This document shows positions 26,197-33,491 of a stretch of 64,000 nucleotides of DNA, in pieces. The notes below the pieces were generated by a model. The model was not told the origin of the DNA. It saw nothing but the letters and a program-made list of their open reading frames with translations, and searched no databases. Origin of the DNA: CALMEC01 sp963777565 (GTDB lineage Bacteria; Actinomycetota; Thermoleophilia; Miltoncostaeales; Miltoncostaeaceae). How positions within the stretch are numbered: position 1 is the first letter of the stretch; the number at the start of each line of letters is the position of its first letter. The stretch lies in contig CAVZQZ010000007.1 of NCBI GenBank assembly GCA_963777565.1, positions 62,001 through 126,000 on the forward strand. Reading direction: 5' to 3'. Made by a program: the position numbers and the translations under genes.

Positions 26197-27074
26197 ACGA
26201 CCCCGCCGGCTCGACCGTCGATGCCGCCACCGATACCGGCCTCGCCCGGCTGGCGACGAGCCGGACCGACCGCCCGGTGCGGGCCGTCACCCACGGGCCG
26301 CCGGTCATGGAGACCGACAACCTCTCGGTGTGGTTCGGCGCCCACCAAGTGCTCGACGGCATCGACATTGCGTTCCCCGAGCGATCGGTGACCGCGATGA
26401 TCGGGCCGTCGGGGTGCGGCAAGTCGACACTCATCCGGTGTCTCAACCGGATGCACGAGCTTGTCCCGGGCGCACGCGTGCGCGGCGGGGTGCGGCTCCG
26501 CGGGAAGGAGCTGTACTCGGCGGACGCCGACCCCGTCGCCATCCGGCGGTCGGTCGGCATGGTGTTCCAGCGTCCCAACCCCTTCCCGACGAAGTCGATC
26601 GCCGAGAACGTGCTCTCCGGTCCGCGCTTCAACCGCATCAAGCTCTCACGCGGGCGCCGCGACGAGCTGGTCGAGCGGGCGCTGGAAGGCGCCGGCCTGT
26701 GGAGCGAGGTCAAGAACCGCCTCGGTGCGCCGGCCGGCGGGTTGTCGGGAGGCCAGCAGCAGCGCCTGTGCATCGCGCGGGCCCTCGCGGTCGAGCCGGA
26801 CGTCCTGCTCATGGACGAGCCGTGCTCCGCGCTGGATCCGCAGTCGACCTACCGCATCGAGGACCTCATCGACGAGCTCAAGCTCCGGCTTACGATCGTG
26901 ATCGTGACGCACAACATGCAGCAGGCCGCGCGAGTCAGCGACTTCACGGCCTTCGTCACGATCGAGAACGAAGGCGAGCCCGGGCGCCTCGTCGAGTGCG
27001 CGCCCACGCGCCAGCTCTTCACCAGCCCGCAGCACGAGCGCACCGAGGCGTATGTGACCGGCCGGTTCGGCTGA
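26193..27074 (+). CDS. pstB: Phosphate ABC transporter ATP-binding protein PstB
   Basis: 293 residues; a 38-residue Ala/Thr/Arg-rich N-terminal extension precedes the usual start METDNLSVWFGAHQVLDGID. Walker A GPSGCGKST, Q-loop VFQRPNPFPTKSI (PNPFP is PstB-specific), signature LSGGQQQRLCIARAL, Walker B VLLMDEPCSALDP, H-loop IVTHNMQQAARVSD. ATG overlaps the permease stop. No phoU follows, which usually completes pst operons. Confidence 0.95.
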   Translation: MNDPAGSTVDAATDTGLARLATSRTDRPVRAVTHGPPVMETDNLSVWFGAHQVLDGIDIAFPERSVTAMIGPSGCGKSTLIRCLNRMHELVPGARVRGGVRLRGKELYSADADPVAIRRSVGMVFQRPNPFPTKSIAENVLSGPRFNRIKLSRGRRDELVERALEGAGLWSEVKNRLGAPAGGLSGGQQQRLCIARALAVEPDVLLMDEPCSALDPQSTYRIEDLIDELKLRLTIVIVTHNMQQAARVSDFTAFVTIENEGEPGRLVECAPTRQLFTSPQHERTEAYVTGRFG

Positions 27075-27138
27075 GCGGACGCTCGAGGAATCGGGGCTGA
27101 CCTCGCGGGCGGCCTCGCGTCCCGGTCGGGGTTGCGGA

Positions 27139-27144
27139 TAGCAT
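27139..27144 (+). promoter_or_regulatory. -10 element (TAGCAT) of a leaderless promoter
   Basis: TAGCAT ends 8 nt before the GTG at 27153. Confidence 0.45.
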
Positions 27145-27152
27145 CGAACGCT

Positions 27153-27440
27153 GTGGAATGGCTCACGAGGGGATGGGACCAGGGACACAAAGTCGCGGTG
27201 GGGGTCGGGATCGCCGTCGGTGTCGCCCTGGCCGCGCTCGGCATGTCGGGACTCGCCGAGCTCGGAGCCGTCTCGGTGGCGCTCATGATGCGCTGGGCCC
27301 TGTGGCAGATCCCGCCCCCTGGCCGCTCGAAGGCGCCTGGGTCGCCGGCCGACTCGGGCTCGCGGCTGATGCAGCTGGCCGTGGTCGTGCTGCTGGTGAC
27401 GCTGGTCATCGAGATCGTGATGTCGCCGGTCACCACCTAG
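27153..27440 (+). CDS. Small membrane protein with two TM segments
   Basis: 95 residues from GTG 27153 (MEWLTRGWDQGHKVAVGVGI). Hydrophobic helices at about 15-40 (VAVGVGIAVGVALAALGMSG) and 73-90 (LMQLAVVVLLVTLVIEIVM) flank a Pro/Ser-rich loop. No recognised family. A TAGCAT box 8 nt upstream supports this start; a TTG at 27132 would add seven residues. Not obviously linked to the pst operon 80 nt upstream. Confidence 0.55.
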   Translation: MEWLTRGWDQGHKVAVGVGIAVGVALAALGMSGLAELGAVSVALMMRWALWQIPPPGRSKAPGSPADSGSRLMQLAVVVLLVTLVIEIVMSPVTT

Positions 27441-27472
27441 CGGTTCCCCCCGTGGCGCTGCGCGCAGGTCTT

Positions 27473-27478
27473 TACACT
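27473..27478 (+). promoter_or_regulatory. -10 element (TACACT) of a leaderless promoter
   Basis: TACACT ends 7 nt before the ATG at 27486; no Shine-Dalgarno in the gap. Confidence 0.5.
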
Positions 27479-27485
27479 CAAGCCC

Positions 27486-27920
27486 ATGGCACGCTTCCAT
27501 GCGGAGATCCGCTCACCGCTCTCCCCTGACGAGGCGTTCGCGCGAATGGCCGCGTTCGACCGGGTGCCCGAATGGGATCCGGCCACGAGCGCATCGACGC
27601 GCGTGGGTGAGGCCACCGGATTGGGCGCCGAATACGACGTGACGACCAGGTTCGGCGGCCGGACGATGGTGGTTCGCTACCGGACGACCGCCTACGAGCC
27701 GGGGCGGCGATTCGTGGTCGAGGCGGCGCTGCCGAACGGCGTCGGGCTGCGTGACGAAATCACCGTCGCGCCCGACGGCGCCGGATCCGTCGTGACCTAC
27801 GACGCGCGCATCGTACCGAAGGGGCTCTGGCGTCTGGCCGACCCGATCTTCCATCTCATCTTCACACGGCTCGGCGCGCGAGCCGTTCCCGAGATCCGCA
27901 GGTTCCTGGGGAACACCTAG
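27486..27920 (+). CDS. SRPBCC (polyketide cyclase/dehydrase-like) protein
   Basis: 144 residues with the START/Bet v1-like pattern: MARFHAEIRSPLSPDEAFAR MAAFDRVPEWDPATSASTRV at the start, RFGGRTMVVRYRTTAYEPGR RFVVEAAL in the sheet, and a long C-terminal helix ARAVPEIRRFLGNT. Such proteins bind hydrophobic ligands; the ligand is unknown. Overlaps the convergent flippase-like gene by 4 bp. Predicted leaderless (TACACT, 7 nt, ATG). Confidence 0.78.
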   Translation: MARFHAEIRSPLSPDEAFARMAAFDRVPEWDPATSASTRVGEATGLGAEYDVTTRFGGRTMVVRYRTTAYEPGRRFVVEAALPNGVGLRDEITVAPDGAGSVVTYDARIVPKGLWRLADPIFHLIFTRLGARAVPEIRRFLGNT

Positions 27921-29011
27921 GGACCGGCGAGCGAGTCGCCGGTCGCGACGTCGTGGTGGTGGCCTTCGGCCTCCGCCTCGGCCTCCGCCTCCTCCTGCAG
28001 CTGGCGGAAGCTCACGCCCTCGACCATGAGGAACATGAATCCGATGACGACGCCGACGACAACCTCCGTGGCCTGAAGCCCAACGGCGAACGCGAGCGCG
28101 CTCGCGCTCGACACCGGGTAGCTGTGGGTGATCGGCACGACGACGGCGGCCTGGAACACGCCGAGGTTGCCCGGGAGGACGGGAAAGATCTGGGCGATGG
28201 TGACCGTGACCAGTAGCAGGCCCGCGCCGCTCCAGCCGACAACGTCGAGGCCAAACGCGCGAAGCGCGCAGTAGATCCCGACCAGCTGCGCGCCCCACGA
28301 GGCGACGCTCGGTACGGCGACCGCGGCCAGCTGACGGGGGTTGCGAAGCCCGAGGTGGCTTTCGCGGACCGCACCCCATAGCCGCGCGAACGCTCGCTTG
28401 GCCCGGTGCCATAACGGTCCGGTCGACAGCCACGGCGGCATGTGCCGGCCGGGGCTGCGCAGCAGCGCAACCAGGATGATCGTCAGGCAAACGCAGCCGA
28501 CCACCGCCGTGGTGATCCACACCGTGTTCGACAGCGGGAGGAACAGCCCGACCGTAATGACCACCGCGACCAAAGCGATGGTCGACACCAGGTTCTCGAC
28601 CACGACCGACCCCAGCAGCATCGTGTTACCGACGGTCTCGCCGCGCGCTGCGAGGCGACGCCGGGCGAGAAGCACCTTGACGAACTCGCCGAGGCGCGCG
28701 GCGAGCACGGTGTTGAAGAGGAAACCCACGAAGAGGGGGCTCACCAGGTCGCGAACGCGCGTGCGGGACCGGATCGCCGGCAAGCCGTCCACGACCCCCT
28801 TCCACGCCCATCCCTTGAACACCACGGAGGCGGTGTTCGCGGCGATCGCGGCCATCACGAAGGCCCACGAGGTCGGGTGCAGGGCGGCGCGCAGCGCGCC
28901 GAGATCGACTTTCCACGCCACCAGGGCGGCGGCGGCGACGACCAGCAGTACCCGGATCGGCCCGCGGACCTTCCGCGCGATCCGGCGTACCTCGGTGACG
29001 TTGGTCGTCAC
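27917..29011 (-). CDS. LPG synthase TM-like (UPF0104/AglD-type) membrane protein
   Basis: 364 residues with about eight to nine TM helices. NTVLAARLGEFVKVLLARRR (the arginine/glycine-rich cytoplasmic motif of the family), SVVVENLVSTIALVAVVITV, IFPVLPGNLGVFQAAVVVPI are typical of the flippase-like domain shared with MprF. The C-terminus is an unusual acidic run EAEAEAEAEGHHHD. Members may move lipids or lipid-linked sugars. The GTG at 29011 overlaps the deacetylase stop by 4 bp, so both envelope genes are coupled. Confidence 0.85.
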   Translation of the reverse strand: MTTNVTEVRRIARKVRGPIRVLLVVAAAALVAWKVDLGALRAALHPTSWAFVMAAIAANTASVVFKGWAWKGVVDGLPAIRSRTRVRDLVSPLFVGFLFNTVLAARLGEFVKVLLARRRLAARGETVGNTMLLGSVVVENLVSTIALVAVVITVGLFLPLSNTVWITTAVVGCVCLTIILVALLRSPGRHMPPWLSTGPLWHRAKRAFARLWGAVRESHLGLRNPRQLAAVAVPSVASWGAQLVGIYCALRAFGLDVVGWSGAGLLLVTVTIAQIFPVLPGNLGVFQAAVVVPITHSYPVSSASALAFAVGLQATEVVVGVVIGFMFLMVEGVSFRQLQEEAEAEAEAEGHHHDVATGDSLAGP

Positions 29012-29826
29012 GCGACCAGCTCGCTGAGCGTCACCGGCTCGAGCCCCCGCGTTCGAGCTGTGGAGCAGATCACGGGGATGGCCTGCGCCGTCTGGACGCG
29101 TGACGCCTCCGGGCGCCATCCGTCGGCGTCGTGCAGGAGGATGATCGATCCCGGCGCGAGGTCTCGCGCGACGCGAGCGGCGATGACATCCGCGCCCGGT
29201 TGGTCGGAGTCGAACACGCCGGTCGTCCAGCCGGCGACCCGGTAGCCGGCCTGAGCGGCCGCGAGCGCGGTCGCCGGACCGCGGAAGCCGTGAGGTGCCC
29301 GGAAGAGGCGGCTGACGGAGCCCGGCCCGGCGGCATCTTCGATCGCCCGCTCGGTTCGGCGAAGCTGGTCCGCGACGTGGGCGCGGCCGCGAAAGACGAG
29401 GATGCCGTGGTCGTAGCCGTGGCTTGCGATCTCATGGCCGTCGGTCGCGATGCGTCGCACCAGCTCGGGATGCTCCTCGGCCTGTCGCCCGAGCACGAAG
29501 AAGGTGGCGCGCACGTCGGCGTCGCGGAGCGCGTCGAGCACTGCCGGCGTCGACGGCCCCGGGCCGTCGTCGAATGTGAGGGCGATGCGACCGTCGCGGC
29601 AGGGGCCGCGGTGGAGGACGCGCCCGAACAGTGGGCTGTTGCGGGCGAATGCGCCCCACGCGGCGAGTGCACCGGCCCCGGCGAGGACGAGCCCCACCGC
29701 CGGTTTGCGTCGGCCTGCGAGCGCGGCGGCGGCGGCGATTCCTGTTTCGAGCATCAGCGCTCGGCGGACGGTCTCGCCTTTTCGCATCGGTTCGGCCATC
29801 AGGGCGGTCCGGCGGACTCCGTGCAT
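29008..29826 (-). CDS. Polysaccharide deacetylase (NodB domain)
   Basis: About 272 residues. N-terminal hydrophobic segment (IAAAAALAGRRKPAVGLVLA GAGALAAW), then the NodB domain: ALTFDDGPGPSTPAVLDAL (motif 1, catalytic Asp), EIASHGYDH (motif 2, metal His), RLFRAPHGFRGP (motif 3) and IILLHDADGW (motif 5). It deacetylates a cell-wall or exported sugar polymer. Start is uncertain among ATGs at 29826, 29799 and 29787; 29826 was chosen because a TAGCAT -10 box lies 16 nt upstream. Confidence 0.88.
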   Translation of the reverse strand: MHGVRRTALMAEPMRKGETVRRALMLETGIAAAAALAGRRKPAVGLVLAGAGALAAWGAFARNSPLFGRVLHRGPCRDGRIALTFDDGPGPSTPAVLDALRDADVRATFFVLGRQAEEHPELVRRIATDGHEIASHGYDHGILVFRGRAHVADQLRRTERAIEDAAGPGSVSRLFRAPHGFRGPATALAAAQAGYRVAGWTTGVFDSDQPGADVIAARVARDLAPGSIILLHDADGWRPEASRVQTAQAIPVICSTARTRGLEPVTLSELVA

Positions 29827-29861
29827 CCAACCCGGGTCTCTGATGCTAGGGGCCGGGTTGG
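29827..29861. promoter_or_regulatory. Inverted repeat spanning the deacetylase promoter
   Basis: CCAACCCGG (29827-29835) and CCGGGTTGG (29853-29861) are perfect 9-bp arms around a 17-nt loop that contains the minus-strand -10 box TAGCAT (29843-29848). Candidate operator or RNA hairpin immediately before the start codon. Confidence 0.45.
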
Positions 29862-29921
29862 CGCACCGCAACCGGCCGATGACGGCGGCGAACGGCGTAC
29901 GCCGCGCGTCCCGATCCCCGG

Positions 29922-29948
29922 TTGGCACACGAAGGTCGAGAGTGCCAA
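29922..29948 (+). promoter_or_regulatory. CIRCE element (HrcA operator)
   Basis: TTGGCACAC-N9-GAGTGCCAA: two 9-bp arms with exactly 9 bp between them and one mismatch. The CIRCE consensus is TTAGCACTC-N9-GAGTGCTAA, and high-G+C variants use GGCACTC/GAGTGCC. It overlaps the -35 region of the FmdB-type gene, whose GATAAT -10 box lies at 29959-29964. This predicts HrcA repression and heat induction. Confidence 0.75.
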
Positions 29949-29958
29949 ACCGGTGTGC

Positions 29959-29964
29959 GATAAT
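29959..29964 (+). promoter_or_regulatory. -10 element GATAAT of the CIRCE-controlled promoter
   Basis: Good -10 match 10 bp downstream of the CIRCE right arm and 35 nt before the start codon. The expected -35 position (about 29936-29941, TCGAGA) falls inside the CIRCE element. Confidence 0.55.
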
Positions 29965-29999
29965 CGCGGCGGGAATCGACGACCGACGAGGGTGACTGC

Positions 30000-30320
30000 G
30001 TGCCTGTTTACGAGTACCGCTGTGACAAGGGCCACACGTTCGAGGCGATTCAGCGGATGAGCGATGAGCCACTGTCGACGTGCGAGATCTGCGGGAAGCC
30101 TGCGCAGCGGGTGCTGTACGCCCCGGCGATTCACTTCAAGGGCACGGGGTTCCACAACACCGACTACGGCACCCGAAAGCGTCCCCGCGACGGGGACAAG
30201 GGGGACGGAGCCGCGAAGGACGGGGGCTCGTCGTCGGGCGGCGCCGCCGGAGCGGACGGGACGAAGAAGGTCAAGGAAGCGACCCCCGCGGACACCGCGA
30301 AGCGCACCACCGGCCCCTAG
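30000..30320 (+). CDS. FmdB family zinc ribbon protein
   Basis: 106 residues. N-terminal zinc ribbon MPVYEYRCDKGHTFEAIQRM SDEPLSTCEICGKPAQRVLY (one Cys in YRCDKGH plus CxxC in TCEIC), then FKGTGFHNTDYGTR, the conserved FmdB tail motif, and a disordered Gly/Ser/Lys/Asp-rich C-terminus. FmdB proteins are putative regulators or assembly factors of unknown mechanism. GTG start with GAGGGTGA upstream. The gene sits alone behind a CIRCE operator, implying a proteostasis link. Confidence 0.88.
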   Translation: MPVYEYRCDKGHTFEAIQRMSDEPLSTCEICGKPAQRVLYAPAIHFKGTGFHNTDYGTRKRPRDGDKGDGAAKDGGSSSGGAAGADGTKKVKEATPADTAKRTTGP

Positions 30321-30337
30321 GTCCCGGGCGTTCCACA
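30321..30337 (+). repeat. Degenerate REP unit
   Basis: GTCCCGGGCGTTCCACA directly after the fmdB-type stop; matches the REP consensus except TTCCACA for TTAACA. Confidence 0.5.
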
Positions 30338-30358
30338 GGCCGCCCATCCCACTCCGAT

Positions 30359-30375
30359 GGTCCCGGGCATTAACA
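30359..30375 (+). repeat. REP unit, TCCCGGG type
   Basis: GGTCCCGGGCATTAACA, identical over these 17 bases to the outer arm of the mini-element at 9220. Confidence 0.7.
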
Positions 30376-30393
30376 GTCGGGAACTCCTTGCTC

Positions 30394-30415
30394 GGTGGTC
30401 CCGGGCGTTAACAAT
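30394..30415 (+). repeat. REP unit, TCCCGGG type (left outer)
   Basis: GGTGGTCCCGGGCGTTAACA plus AT; the mirror copy lies at 31368-31389 (GTTAACGCCCGGGACCA core, same CG variant). Confidence 0.7.
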
Positions 30416-30417
30416 CG

Positions 30418-31179
30418 CTACTCGCTGGTTGGGTGGTGCCGGGGCTTCACAATCGAATGTCCACCCTGCAACCAATCGTCGTTCACGGAATGCTGCGCCT
30501 CCAGAGCGGCGGCGATCGCCGCTCCCGAGTATCCGAAACCGGCTGCGACCTCGACAGCTCGACGGGGGCCGAGCGTCTGGACGAGCGACCGGACGCTGGG
30601 TGCCGACGGTGAGAGCTTTGTGGACGCACAATGCGAAACGTCCTCTTCCACGAACTTGACCAATAGCTCCCGAGCTCGCGAGGGGTCGGGATGGAAGAGA
30701 TCGAGGATCGCTCGTGGGGTGAGGCCAGTAATCCGCGCCGCTCCCGTTGTGAGGGGCCCATAGCTGCCCCATTCCCAAGCCCCGGGCGCCGCAGTCACTC
30801 CTGCTCGGGTCGGGTTCCGCGCGACGTACCGGATCGTCGTCAACAGCTGGGCGTCGTCTTCGATCACCACCATGCGGTAGCGCTCCGAGAAGAGATGTCC
30901 CGTTCGTCCGTGGCGGCGATTGAAGTACCGCGCGTAGCGGGCCAGCAGGTCCCGCATCCCGTCGCCGACATCGGGCCTGGGCGTCGTCGCGACAAGATGA
31001 ATGTGGTTGTCCATGAAGCAGTATCCGAAGCAGATCCACGATCGTCGAGCGATCACGGCATCGAGCAGGCGACGGAGATAGGCGCGGTCATCGTCATCCT
31101 CGAAGATCCGGCGTCGATTGTTCCCGCGAGCCATGAGGTGGTACGTCGCGTCTTCGCCGACGAAACGAATACGACCCAT
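30418..31179 (-). CDS. REP-associated tyrosine transposase (RAYT, Y1/IS200-like)
   Basis: 253 residues. RFVGEDATYHLMARGNNRRR IFEDDDD and SWICFGYCFMDNHIHLVATT contain the HUH motif His59-Ile-His61. The helix LLARYARYFNRRHGRTGHLF SERYR carries the candidate nucleophile (Tyr82) and the RAYT-typical NRRHGRTGHLF; RYVARNPTRAGV follows. It nicks and joins single-stranded REP DNA in the known family. Start ATG 31179 has GAGGGGAG 6 nt upstream. The last codons (SIVKPRHHPTSE then TAG) are encoded by the left inner REP unit itself. Confidence 0.9.
   Translation of the reverse strand: MGRIRFVGEDATYHLMARGNNRRRIFEDDDDRAYLRRLLDAVIARRSWICFGYCFMDNHIHLVATTPRPDVGDGMRDLLARYARYFNRRHGRTGHLFSERYRMVVIEDDAQLLTTIRYVARNPTRAGVTAAPGAWEWGSYGPLTTGAARITGLTPRAILDLFHPDPSRARELLVKFVEEDVSHCASTKLSPSAPSVRSLVQTLGPRRAVEVAAGFGYSGAAIAAALEAQHSVNDDWLQGGHSIVKPRHHPTSE
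30431..30455 (+). repeat. REP unit, TGCCGGG type (left inner), overlapping the transposase 3' end
   Basis: GGTGCCGGGGCTTCACAATC core; read on the minus strand it encodes the transposase C-terminus. Mirror copy at 31329-31352. Confidence 0.65.
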
Positions 31180-31328
31180 CCGATGCTCCCCTCGCCGGTG
31201 TTTCTTCCAAGCGCTTAAGGCTCCAGCGACGAGAAATGGCCCCCCTTCGAACGAATCAGTATCCGTGACGGTTGACCCGACCGACTCTCGGCAAGTCGTT
31301 TGGCACGAAACGATCCGGGCCCGCGGCG

Positions 31329-31352
31329 CGATTGTTAAGCCCCGGCACCGCC
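31329..31352 (-). repeat. REP unit, TGCCGGG type (right inner, inverted)
   Basis: GATTGTTAAGCCCCGGCACC, inverted relative to 30431 and differing from it by one base in the core. Confidence 0.7.
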
Positions 31353-31367
31353 GATCGGCGAAAACCT

Positions 31368-31389
31368 GATTGTTAACGCCCGGGACCAT
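31368..31389 (-). repeat. REP unit, TCCCGGG type (right outer, inverted)
   Basis: GATTGTTAACGCCCGGGACC, the exact inverse of the core at 30394; ends 35 nt before the LCP gene stop. Confidence 0.7.
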
Positions 31390-31423
31390 CGATCGGGCGG
31401 CCGGCGAATTCAGCCCCGGGGGG

Positions 31424-32548
31424 CTAGGTGGAGCTCTGGAAGCGGCGGAGCTGGGTCTCGGCCCGGTCAGGATCCAGAACGAAGTAGAAGGTGCCACCGA
31501 TCGACGTCGGATCGCCGGCCAGCACGTCCCGGTCCTTCGCATCCGTCTTCAGGCGCCCCTGCAGCCAGCCGAGCTTCGCGAGATCCATCGCCGACAGATC
31601 CGTCGAGATCGCCCTGACCATCCGCGCGCCCCGCCACGGCGCCATCGGCAGCGCCGACCAGGACAGCACCTTCGACTTCAGCGCTGCCACCACCAACTGC
31701 TGCCGCCGCGCCCGCTCCACGTCGCCGTCGCATTTGCGCACGCGTGAGTACACCAGCGCCTGCGCCCCGTCCAGCTCGATCCGGCCCTTCGGGAAGCTCA
31801 CCCTCCGACCGCCCGGGTACTCGCACTCCCGCAGCTCGAACGGGTTGTCGAGGCTGATCCCGCCGACCGCGTCGACCATCTTCGACACGCCCTTGAAGTC
31901 GATCACCATGATGTGGTGGATCGGCAGCCCGATCTCGTCGCGGATCGCGCGGATCACGCCGCGGTTGCCCCGGTACGCGAAGACCTCGCCCATTTTCACG
32001 TGCCCCACTCCGGGAAGCTCGACGCGCAGGTCGCGCGGGATCGACAGGTACTTGATGTGACCCCCGTCGGGATCGGTCCGCATCACCATCAGGGTGTCCG
32101 CCCGCGCCCCGGAGCGGTCGCGATCCGCGTCGGAGCCGATGATGAGGGTGTTCTCCGGCGTTCCGAGCAGCCCGCCCTTCGGGTCGGCCAGCGCCGCCCG
32201 GGCACCGGCCGAGATGCGCTTGTTCGCATCGCTCGCCGCGCCGCTCAAGGCGAGATAGCCGAACCCCGCCCAGCCCAGCACCACCACCAGCAGCAACACG
32301 CCCACCCGGGCCGCGATGCCGCCGGGCCCCACCCCGCGAAGCGACCACCAGCGCCGTCGGGGCGGGGGAGACGCCGGTCGACGCTCGCGCGCCGCCGCCG
32401 GTCGTGCCGGCCGCTCCTGCTGTTGCTCGCGCGCCTTCGGGCCTGCCTCGTTGATCGTGCGAAGCGCCGCCAGCCCGTCTGCGGGGACGCTCGTCGCGCG
32501 GCCGTGGGCGCGGAAGCGCCGATACGGCTTCTTCGGGGGCGGGCTCAA
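31424..32548 (-). CDS. LytR-CpsA-Psr (LCP) family protein
   Basis: About 374 residues. Pro/Arg/Glu-rich cytoplasmic N-terminus (to about 75), one TM helix (VGVLLLVVVLGWAGFGYLAL), then the LCP domain: NTLIIGSDADRDRSGARADT LMVMRTDPD, IKYLSIPRDLRVELPGVGHV KMGEVFAYRG, MVIDFKGVSKMVDAVGGISL and YSRVRKCDGDVERARRQQLV. These enzymes attach glycopolymers to peptidoglycan. TTG at 32548 is the best start: TACCAT ends 9 nt before it, as in other leaderless genes here; no ATG/GTG fits. Confidence 0.88.
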   Translation of the reverse strand: MSPPPKKPYRRFRAHGRATSVPADGLAALRTINEAGPKAREQQQERPARPAAARERRPASPPPRRRWWSLRGVGPGGIAARVGVLLLVVVLGWAGFGYLALSGAASDANKRISAGARAALADPKGGLLGTPENTLIIGSDADRDRSGARADTLMVMRTDPDGGHIKYLSIPRDLRVELPGVGHVKMGEVFAYRGNRGVIRAIRDEIGLPIHHIMVIDFKGVSKMVDAVGGISLDNPFELRECEYPGGRRVSFPKGRIELDGAQALVYSRVRKCDGDVERARRQQLVVAALKSKVLSWSALPMAPWRGARMVRAISTDLSAMDLAKLGWLQGRLKTDAKDRDVLAGDPTSIGGTFYFVLDPDRAETQLRRFQSST

Positions 32549-32557
32549 AGCGCCCCG

Positions 32558-32563
32558 ATGGTA
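32558..32563 (-). promoter_or_regulatory. -10 element (TACCAT) of a leaderless promoter for the LCP gene
   Basis: TACCAT on the minus strand ends 9 nt before the TTG at 32548. Confidence 0.4.
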
Positions 32564-32600
32564 GCGTCCCCCGGTCGCGTTCCGTGACCGGGAGGTTCGC

Positions 32601-33491
32601 GTGGTCGTCGTTGGTGTGGATGTTGGAGGCACGAAGATCGCGGGCGCGTTGATGGCCCGTGACAGTTCGCCGTTGGCATCCGTGACCCTCCCCACGCCGG
32701 TCGCCGGAGCCGAGCTGCTCGACGCCGTCGTCGAGCTCGTCACCGGCCTTCGCGCCCGGTCCGAAGAGCCCCTCGTCGCGGTCGGCGTCGGGCTTCCGTC
32801 GCTCATCGACGCGCCGACCGGGCGGGTGCGGATGAGCGCCAACATCGACCTCGCCGAGGTCGACGTGCGTTCGACCCTCGCCGAGCGGCTGGGCGTGCCG
32901 GTCGCCATCGACAACGACGGGAACGTCGCCGTGCTGGCCGAGCATCGCGTGGGCGCCGGCGTGGGGCACGACGACGTGATCATGCTCACCGTCGGGACCG
33001 GTGTCGGCGGCGGCGTCGTCGCGGCCGGCAGGGTCTTCCGGGGCGGGCGCGGCACCGGCGCGGAGCTCGGCCACATCGTGGTGCAGGCCGACGGCCCCCC
33101 CTGCCAGCGCAACTGCCCGAACCACGGATGCCTCGAGACGATGGCCAGCGGCACCGCGATCGCTCGAGACGCCGGCGTGTCGGCCAAGGAGGTCGTGCAG
33201 CTCGCCCAATCCGGCGACACGACGGCGCGCGCGATCCTCGACCGCGCCGGCCGCTATCTCGGGGTGGGGCTGGCGAGCCTCGCGAACATCTTCAACCCGA
33301 GCGCATTCCTGATCGGGGGCGGCGTCGGTACGGCCGGCGACCTGCTGATCGTCCCGGCGCGCGAAGAGTACCGGGCGCGGGCGCTGCCGCCGAACGCGGG
33401 CGCGGAGGTCGCCGCCGCCGCCCTCGGGCCCACCGCCGGGACGATCGGCGCCGGCCTGCTCGCCTGGGAGTTCGCCGACCACCATGCCTGA
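32601..33491 (+). CDS. ROK family glucokinase
   Basis: 296 residues. N-terminal ATP loop VGVDVGGTKIAGAL, catalytic Asp in AIDNDGNVAVLAEH, LTVGTGVGGGVV, and the ROK signature GTGAELGHIVVQADGPPCQR then NCPNHGCLET. The usual CxCGxxGC zinc motif is altered to CQRNCPNHGC, leaving three cysteines at different spacing plus the upstream His. It phosphorylates glucose or a related sugar. GTG start with GGGAGG upstream. The 3' end overlaps rsmI by 8 bp. Confidence 0.9.
   Translation: MVVVGVDVGGTKIAGALMARDSSPLASVTLPTPVAGAELLDAVVELVTGLRARSEEPLVAVGVGLPSLIDAPTGRVRMSANIDLAEVDVRSTLAERLGVPVAIDNDGNVAVLAEHRVGAGVGHDDVIMLTVGTGVGGGVVAAGRVFRGGRGTGAELGHIVVQADGPPCQRNCPNHGCLETMASGTAIARDAGVSAKEVVQLAQSGDTTARAILDRAGRYLGVGLASLANIFNPSAFLIGGGVGTAGDLLIVPAREEYRARALPPNAGAEVAAAALGPTAGTIGAGLLAWEFADHHA

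Larger units (their letters stand above)
30394..31389 (-). mobile_element. RAYT element with nested inverted REP units
   Basis: About 1.0 kb holding a REP-associated tyrosine transposase gene. Units on the left (30394 TCCCGGG type, 30431 TGCCGGG type) point inward and are mirrored in the same nested order on the right (31329 TGCCGGG type, 31368 TCCCGGG type). Outer pair with outer pair and inner with inner match best. This is the layout of a REPtron and also of nested terminal inverted repeats. Confidence 0.75.
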
